A DNA stretch of 9,223 nucleotides from Nitrospiria bacterium. GTDB taxonomy: Bacteria > Nitrospirota > Nitrospiria > Nitrospirales > UBA8639. Below are positions 6,267 to 9,223 of the stretch, in pieces; the first letter of the stretch is position 1, and each line of letters starts with the position of its first letter. The notes under the pieces are model-generated. The model was not told the DNA's origin and searched no databases. It saw only the letters and a list, made by a program, of their open reading frames with translations. The DNA lies in assembly GCA_030430725.1 (NCBI GenBank), contig JAUIKP010000100.1:1-9223 (forward strand). The letters run 5' to 3'. A program made the translations under genes and the position numbers.

Positions 6267-7255
6267 TGGCAACAGTGGCATCTTTTGTCGACCATTCTAA
6301 CACCGGGAAGGCAGCACAGGGGATGGCCTTTCATGGAGTCTTGAATGTTAATAAGCCTAAAGGATGGACGTCGCATGATGTGGTGCAACGCCTCAGGTCA
6401 GGTTTGGGCATTCAAAAAGTCGGGCATGCGGGTACCTTGGATCCCCATGCGACAGGCGTGTTACCGGTCTTAATTGGGAAAGGAACCAAAATTGCCCAGT
6501 ATCTGTTGGGATGGGAAAAAGAATATGGCGCTGTGCTTCGATTGGGCCAGCGGACTGATACGCAAGATGCGTGGGGTAGGGTATTAGAAGAATCTCCGGT
6601 GGAATCTCTGACTGAAGATCGTATCCGGTCAGTGTTTGCGACTTTTCAAGGGTCAATTCAGCAAGTGCCACCCATGTACTCGGCTGTGAAAATCGGGGGT
6701 CAACCCTTGTATAAGAAAGCCAGGAGAGGCGAGACGGTTGACCGACCCGCAAAAACCGTGGTGATCCATGAGTTAGAAATCCAAGAATTGAAGGTCCCTG
6801 AGGTCGCATTTCGGGTTGTCTGCTCTAAGGGTACCTATGTTCGAACGCTTTGCGACGATATTGGAAGCGTATTACAGGTGGGTGGCCATTTGAAATGGCT
6901 TCAACGACGAAGGGTCGGGCCTATTCATGTTGATCAGGCCCTTGAGATAGAATCTTTGCTTGGAGGGCTTGAATTCTCCCAACGGGATGGGGCATTTTTG
7001 GGTTTGGACCAGGCTTTAGGGGAGTTTCCCGCAGTTGAGGTCGATAGAGATGATGCTCGAAAGGTACTCCATGGGAATGCGATCTCCTGGGATCGTGTGG
7101 TCAACTCCTATTGGGAGCCAAAAGCTGTACCCCGGGGAGAACAAATGGTGAGGGTGAAGCAGAAAGATGGGCAATTACTGGCTTTGGGAAAAGGCCCGGT
7201 TTTCCAGACAGGCAGGGCGGGGGCCGTACTAGCGATTGAAACGGTGTTGGCCTAG
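6266..7255 (+). CDS. truB: tRNA pseudouridine(55) synthase TruB
   Basis: Converts U55 in the T-loop of most tRNAs to pseudouridine and also acts as a tRNA folding chaperone. In 329 residues the catalytic motif GHAGTLDPHATGVLP holds Asp59, the nucleophile. KEY (Tyr87) stacks on the target base in known structures, and CSKGTYVRTL supplies Arg193. GVLNVNKPKGWTSHDVV (24-40) and VPPMYSAVK (134-142) are further family blocks. A C-terminal PUA domain fills about 253-329, the usual extra domain of bacterial TruB. About 20 residues precede the normal family start; an ATG at 6323 (Met20) would give the shorter form, but it has an AGGGG directly abutting it and poor spacing, while 6266 has GGAGG and the stop-start overlap with rbfA. 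All catalytic residues are present. Confidence 0.97.
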   Translation: MATVASFVDHSNTGKAAQGMAFHGVLNVNKPKGWTSHDVVQRLRSGLGIQKVGHAGTLDPHATGVLPVLIGKGTKIAQYLLGWEKEYGAVLRLGQRTDTQDAWGRVLEESPVESLTEDRIRSVFATFQGSIQQVPPMYSAVKIGGQPLYKKARRGETVDRPAKTVVIHELEIQELKVPEVAFRVVCSKGTYVRTLCDDIGSVLQVGGHLKWLQRRRVGPIHVDQALEIESLLGGLEFSQRDGAFLGLDQALGEFPAVEVDRDDARKVLHGNAISWDRVVNSYWEPKAVPRGEQMVRVKQKDGQLLALGKGPVFQTGRAGAVLAIETVLA

Positions 7256-7350
7256 GATGAAAAATAGTTTTGATTTGTGGGGATTGGACGACATTTCTAG
7301 AAGGAATTTTTACTGAATTCATGTAACCTTGAGGAACTGGAGGAGAAGTT
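7256..7350 (+). other. truB-rpsO intergenic region, no clear regulatory element
   Basis: These 95 bases hold no terminator and no convincing promoter. TTGGAC (7284-7289) could be a -35 box, but no good -10 box lies 16-18 bases on. The palindromes TTCTAGAA (7295-7302) and GAATTC (7315-7320) are short. CCTT at 7327-7330 could pair weakly with GAGG of the rpsO Shine-Dalgarno; this is too little to call an S15 autoregulatory structure. Confidence 0.4.
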
Positions 7351-7620
7351 ATGGGCTTGACGAAAGAAGCAAAAACCGCCGCAATAGAATCGCATCGGAT
7401 TCATGACAAGGACACGGGTTCATCTGAGGTGCAGATTTCCGTATTGACGAATAGAATTATGAGCTTGACCGAACATTTCAAGACACACAAAAAGGACCAT
7501 CATTCCCGACGTGGCCTTTTGCGGTTAGTGAGTAAGCGAAGGAAGTTATTAGATTATTTGCGGCGTCGAGATGAGGAAAAGTACCAATCCGTGATTGCTG
7601 CACTGGGCATACGAAAATAA
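7351..7620 (+). CDS. rpsO: 30S ribosomal protein S15
   Basis: Primary-binding protein of the 30S platform, contacting helices 20-22 of 16S rRNA, where it nucleates S6, S18 and S11 binding; it also contributes to bridge B4 with 23S. The 89-residue length is exactly the family norm. DTGSSEVQI (21-29) carries the Thr22, Gly23 and Gln28 rRNA contacts. His42, Asp49 and Ser52 in the [15 protein letters not shown] stretch match the other conserved contact site. GGAGGAG (7339-7345) stands five bases before the ATG, the strongest Shine-Dalgarno of the window, as suits a ribosomal protein. In E. coli and other bacteria S15 represses its own mRNA; no clear S15 leader fold could be drawn here. rpsO followed by pnp is a conserved pair. 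Confidence 0.98.
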   Translation: MGLTKEAKTAAIESHRIHDKDTGSSEVQISVLTNRIMSLTEHFKTHKKDHHSRRGLLRLVSKRRKLLDYLRRRDEEKYQSVIAALGIRK

Positions 7621-7748
7621 GACAGAATACAGGTTTTAGGGTGAGCAGAAGAATCAAGAAATGGGAGACAGATGCCCGGTTCTCAATGCGAAGCGAAGCC
7701 TCACGCTCCATATCAATATATCCACTTAAGGATCAGAAAGGTTGAAAC
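7621..7748 (+). other. rpsO-pnp intergenic region without a visible terminator
   Basis: These 128 bases contain no hairpin followed by a T-tract. A weak long-range pairing, GTGAG near 7641 with CTCAC near 7700, and a small GAGAC / GTTCTC hairpin near 7665-7685 can be drawn. Together they might form a folded leader, but the stems are only four to six pairs. AAAGG (7737-7741) is the pnp Shine-Dalgarno. In E. coli the matching region carries a terminator and an RNase III site for PNPase autocontrol; neither is evident here. Confidence 0.4.
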
Positions 7749-9223
7749 ATGATTCATTTCGTTGAAATGGAAGTTGGTGGTCGCCCGCTTCGATTGGAGA
7801 CTGGTCGAATGGCCAAGCAGGCGGATGGTGCCGTGTTGGCGACCTATGCCGATACCGTGGTGTTGGCCACGGCGGTTTCCTCAAAGACCTTGAAGCCTGA
7901 CGCCGATTTCTTGCCTCTGACCGTGAACTATCAAGAAAAAGCCTATGCCGCTGGGAAAATTCCTGGCGGATTTTTTAAACGGGAAGGGGCTCCCAGCGAA
8001 AAAGAGGTGTTAACCAGCCGACTCATTGATCGTCCGATTCGCCCATTAATGCCGGAAGGGTACTTTTATGAAACCCAGATCATTGTATCCGTGCTCTCTA
8101 TTGATCAGACAATGTCTTCGGACGTCATCGGCATTGTGGCCGCGTCGGCAGCGCTCGCCGTTTCTGATATTCCCGGTTCCGGGTTATTAGCGGGGGTACG
8201 AATTGGAAGAGTGAACGGCCAGTTTGTGGTCAATCCCGATAAGAAGGCACAGGAGGAAAGCGAATTAAATCTCGTGGTAGCCGGAACGAAGGACGCCGTG
8301 ATGATGGTCGAGGCTGGGGCGGATGGGCTTTCGGAAGACACGATGATTGATGCGATCGAACTGGCTCATGGTGAAATCAAGAATATCGTCGCCAAAATTG
8401 AAGAATTCCAAGCGAAGGCGGGTAAAGCCAAGCGGGTATTGCAGGTGGAAGCCATTGACCCTGAACTTGAGCAAGCCGTACGACAGGTTGCAGCCGCTCC
8501 CATTTGTGAGGCCATGTATATAGCGGCTAAAGCCGAACGGCAGGATCGGTTTGCCCAAATTCTTCAAGAAGCGATTGAAACGGTTGCCGGAGAGGATGCC
8601 GACCGGAAGGCCAAGGTTAAAAAAGTGTTTGCCGATTTGGAATATTCCGAGGTCAGGAGAATGATCCTGGAAAAAAAGAAGAGAGCCGATGGCCGGGGTC
8701 TATCCGACATTCGTCCCATAACTTCTGAGGCAGGGGTTCTTCCCAGGACTCATGGCTCTGCGCTATTTACGAGGGGGGAAACTCAGGCATTGGCTGTGGT
8801 GACCTTGGGCACTTCAGATGACGAGCAACGGATTGATGCGTTGGAAGGAGAGTATTTCCGGTCATTTATGTTGCATTACAATTTCCCGCCTTTTAGCGTG
8901 GGTGAGGCGAAAATGCTTCGTGGTCCGGGACGGCGTGAAGTCGGTCATGGCAAATTAGCCGAACGTGCGTTAGCGGCCGTGCTTCCCACCAAGGACGAGT
9001 TCCCTTATACCATTCGACTTGTCTCGGATATTTTGGAATCAAACGGGTCTTCTTCAATGGCGACGATTTGTGGCGGGGCATTAGCCATGATGGATGCGGG
9101 AGTACCCATTAAAACGCCGGTGGCAGGAATTGCGATGGGTTTAATTTTAGAAAAGGGTGGCGTCGCGATTCTTTCAGATATTTTAGGAATGGAAGATCAT
9201 TTGGGCGATATGGATTTCAAAGT
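7749..9223 (+). CDS. pnp: Polyribonucleotide nucleotidyltransferase (PNPase), 3' end cut by window edge
   Basis: PNPase degrades RNA 3' to 5' by phosphorolysis, releasing nucleoside diphosphates, and can add tails in reverse. It works as a ring trimer in the cytoplasm. The frame is open for 491 codons to the right edge; the whole protein should be about 700 residues. The first RNase PH domain (about 5-140) carries GGFFKREGAPSEKEVLTSRL and IDRPIRPLMP (73-102). An all-helical linker domain fills about 145-300. The second, catalytic RNase PH domain begins near 310 with RADGRGLSDIRPI. Asp483, Asp489 and Lys491 in the EDHLGDMDFK stretch line up with E. coli Asp486, Asp492 and Lys494. Its end and the KH and S1 domains lie beyond the window. 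The ATG at 7749 has AAAGG seven bases before it, and the N-terminus (MIHFVEMEVGGRPLRLETGR) is normal for the family. Confidence 0.97.
   Translation, partial: MIHFVEMEVGGRPLRLETGRMAKQADGAVLATYADTVVLATAVSSKTLKPDADFLPLTVNYQEKAYAAGKIPGGFFKREGAPSEKEVLTSRLIDRPIRPLMPEGYFYETQIIVSVLSIDQTMSSDVIGIVAASAALAVSDIPGSGLLAGVRIGRVNGQFVVNPDKKAQEESELNLVVAGTKDAVMMVEAGADGLSEDTMIDAIELAHGEIKNIVAKIEEFQAKAGKAKRVLQVEAIDPELEQAVRQVAAAPICEAMYIAAKAERQDRFAQILQEAIETVAGEDADRKAKVKKVFADLEYSEVRRMILEKKKRADGRGLSDIRPITSEAGVLPRTHGSALFTRGETQALAVVTLGTSDDEQRIDALEGEYFRSFMLHYNFPPFSVGEAKMLRGPGRREVGHGKLAERALAAVLPTKDEFPYTIRLVSDILESNGSSSMATICGGALAMMDAGVPIKTPVAGIAMGLILEKGGVAILSDILGMEDHLGDMDFK

Noticed and set aside
6393..6809. Minus-strand open frame of 138 codons inside truB
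   Set aside because: A shadow of truB, which has all catalytic residues in the plus frame; the antisense product resembles nothing known.
1..9223. A novel defence, mobile or biosynthetic system
   Set aside because: Every long frame with support belongs to known core families in a conserved order; no transposase, integrase, toxin, CRISPR repeat or compositional break was seen.

Overview
This window looks like ordinary bacterial chromosome. It holds one divergent gene on the minus strand, then a long co-directional run of translation and RNA-metabolism genes on the plus strand. The plus-strand order is rimP - nusA - infB - DUF503 (ylxP-like) - rbfA - truB - rpsO - pnp, the widely conserved 'nusA-infB' cluster. 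All plus-strand genes are intact except pnp, which runs off the right edge. The minus-strand gene runs off the left edge. I see no mobile elements, CRISPR repeats, phage genes, tRNAs or rRNAs.

Organism: base composition is near 50% GC by eye, and codon use looks uniform across the plus-strand genes. A DUF503 gene lies between infB and rbfA, no ylxR/ylxQ genes lie between nusA and infB, and NusA lacks C-terminal acidic repeats. The minus-strand ATPase has a SGKGGVGKS ... VDVGAGTSYHALDFF ... TPDPTSVLDLYRFIK pattern that I associate with Nitrospirota (Nitrospira-like) and deltaproteobacterial lineages. A Nitrospira-type bacterium is my best guess, but it is an inference from memory and not proven here.

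Layout: 1-851 (minus) encodes a MinD/ParA/FlhG-like P-loop ATPase missing its C-terminus. 852-1113 is the divergent intergenic region. It holds a possible operator-like dyad (919-942), a candidate sigma-70 promoter (about 1011-1039) and a strong GUGA-tetraloop hairpin followed by eight T (1051-1076) just upstream of rimP. 1114-5826 carries rimP, nusA, infB and the DUF503 gene with short gaps of 20-72 bases. rbfA and truB overlap by one base (TAATG). A 95-base gap precedes rpsO, and a 128-base gap separates rpsO from pnp; neither gap has a convincing terminator.

How they work together: RimP, RbfA and S15 serve 30S subunit assembly. TruB makes tRNA pseudouridine-55. IF2 places initiator tRNA on the 30S subunit. 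NusA tunes RNA polymerase pausing and termination, and PNPase degrades RNA. DUF503 is a small protein of unsettled function that travels with rbfA. The divergent ATPase probably concerns cell-pole, flagellar or division positioning and need not be functionally linked.

I did not find a new biological system. The points most worth a second look are the hairpin at the predicted 5' end of the rimP operon transcript, the FlhG-like ATPase without the FlhF-activating N-terminal segment, and rbfA starting without a Shine-Dalgarno sequence.
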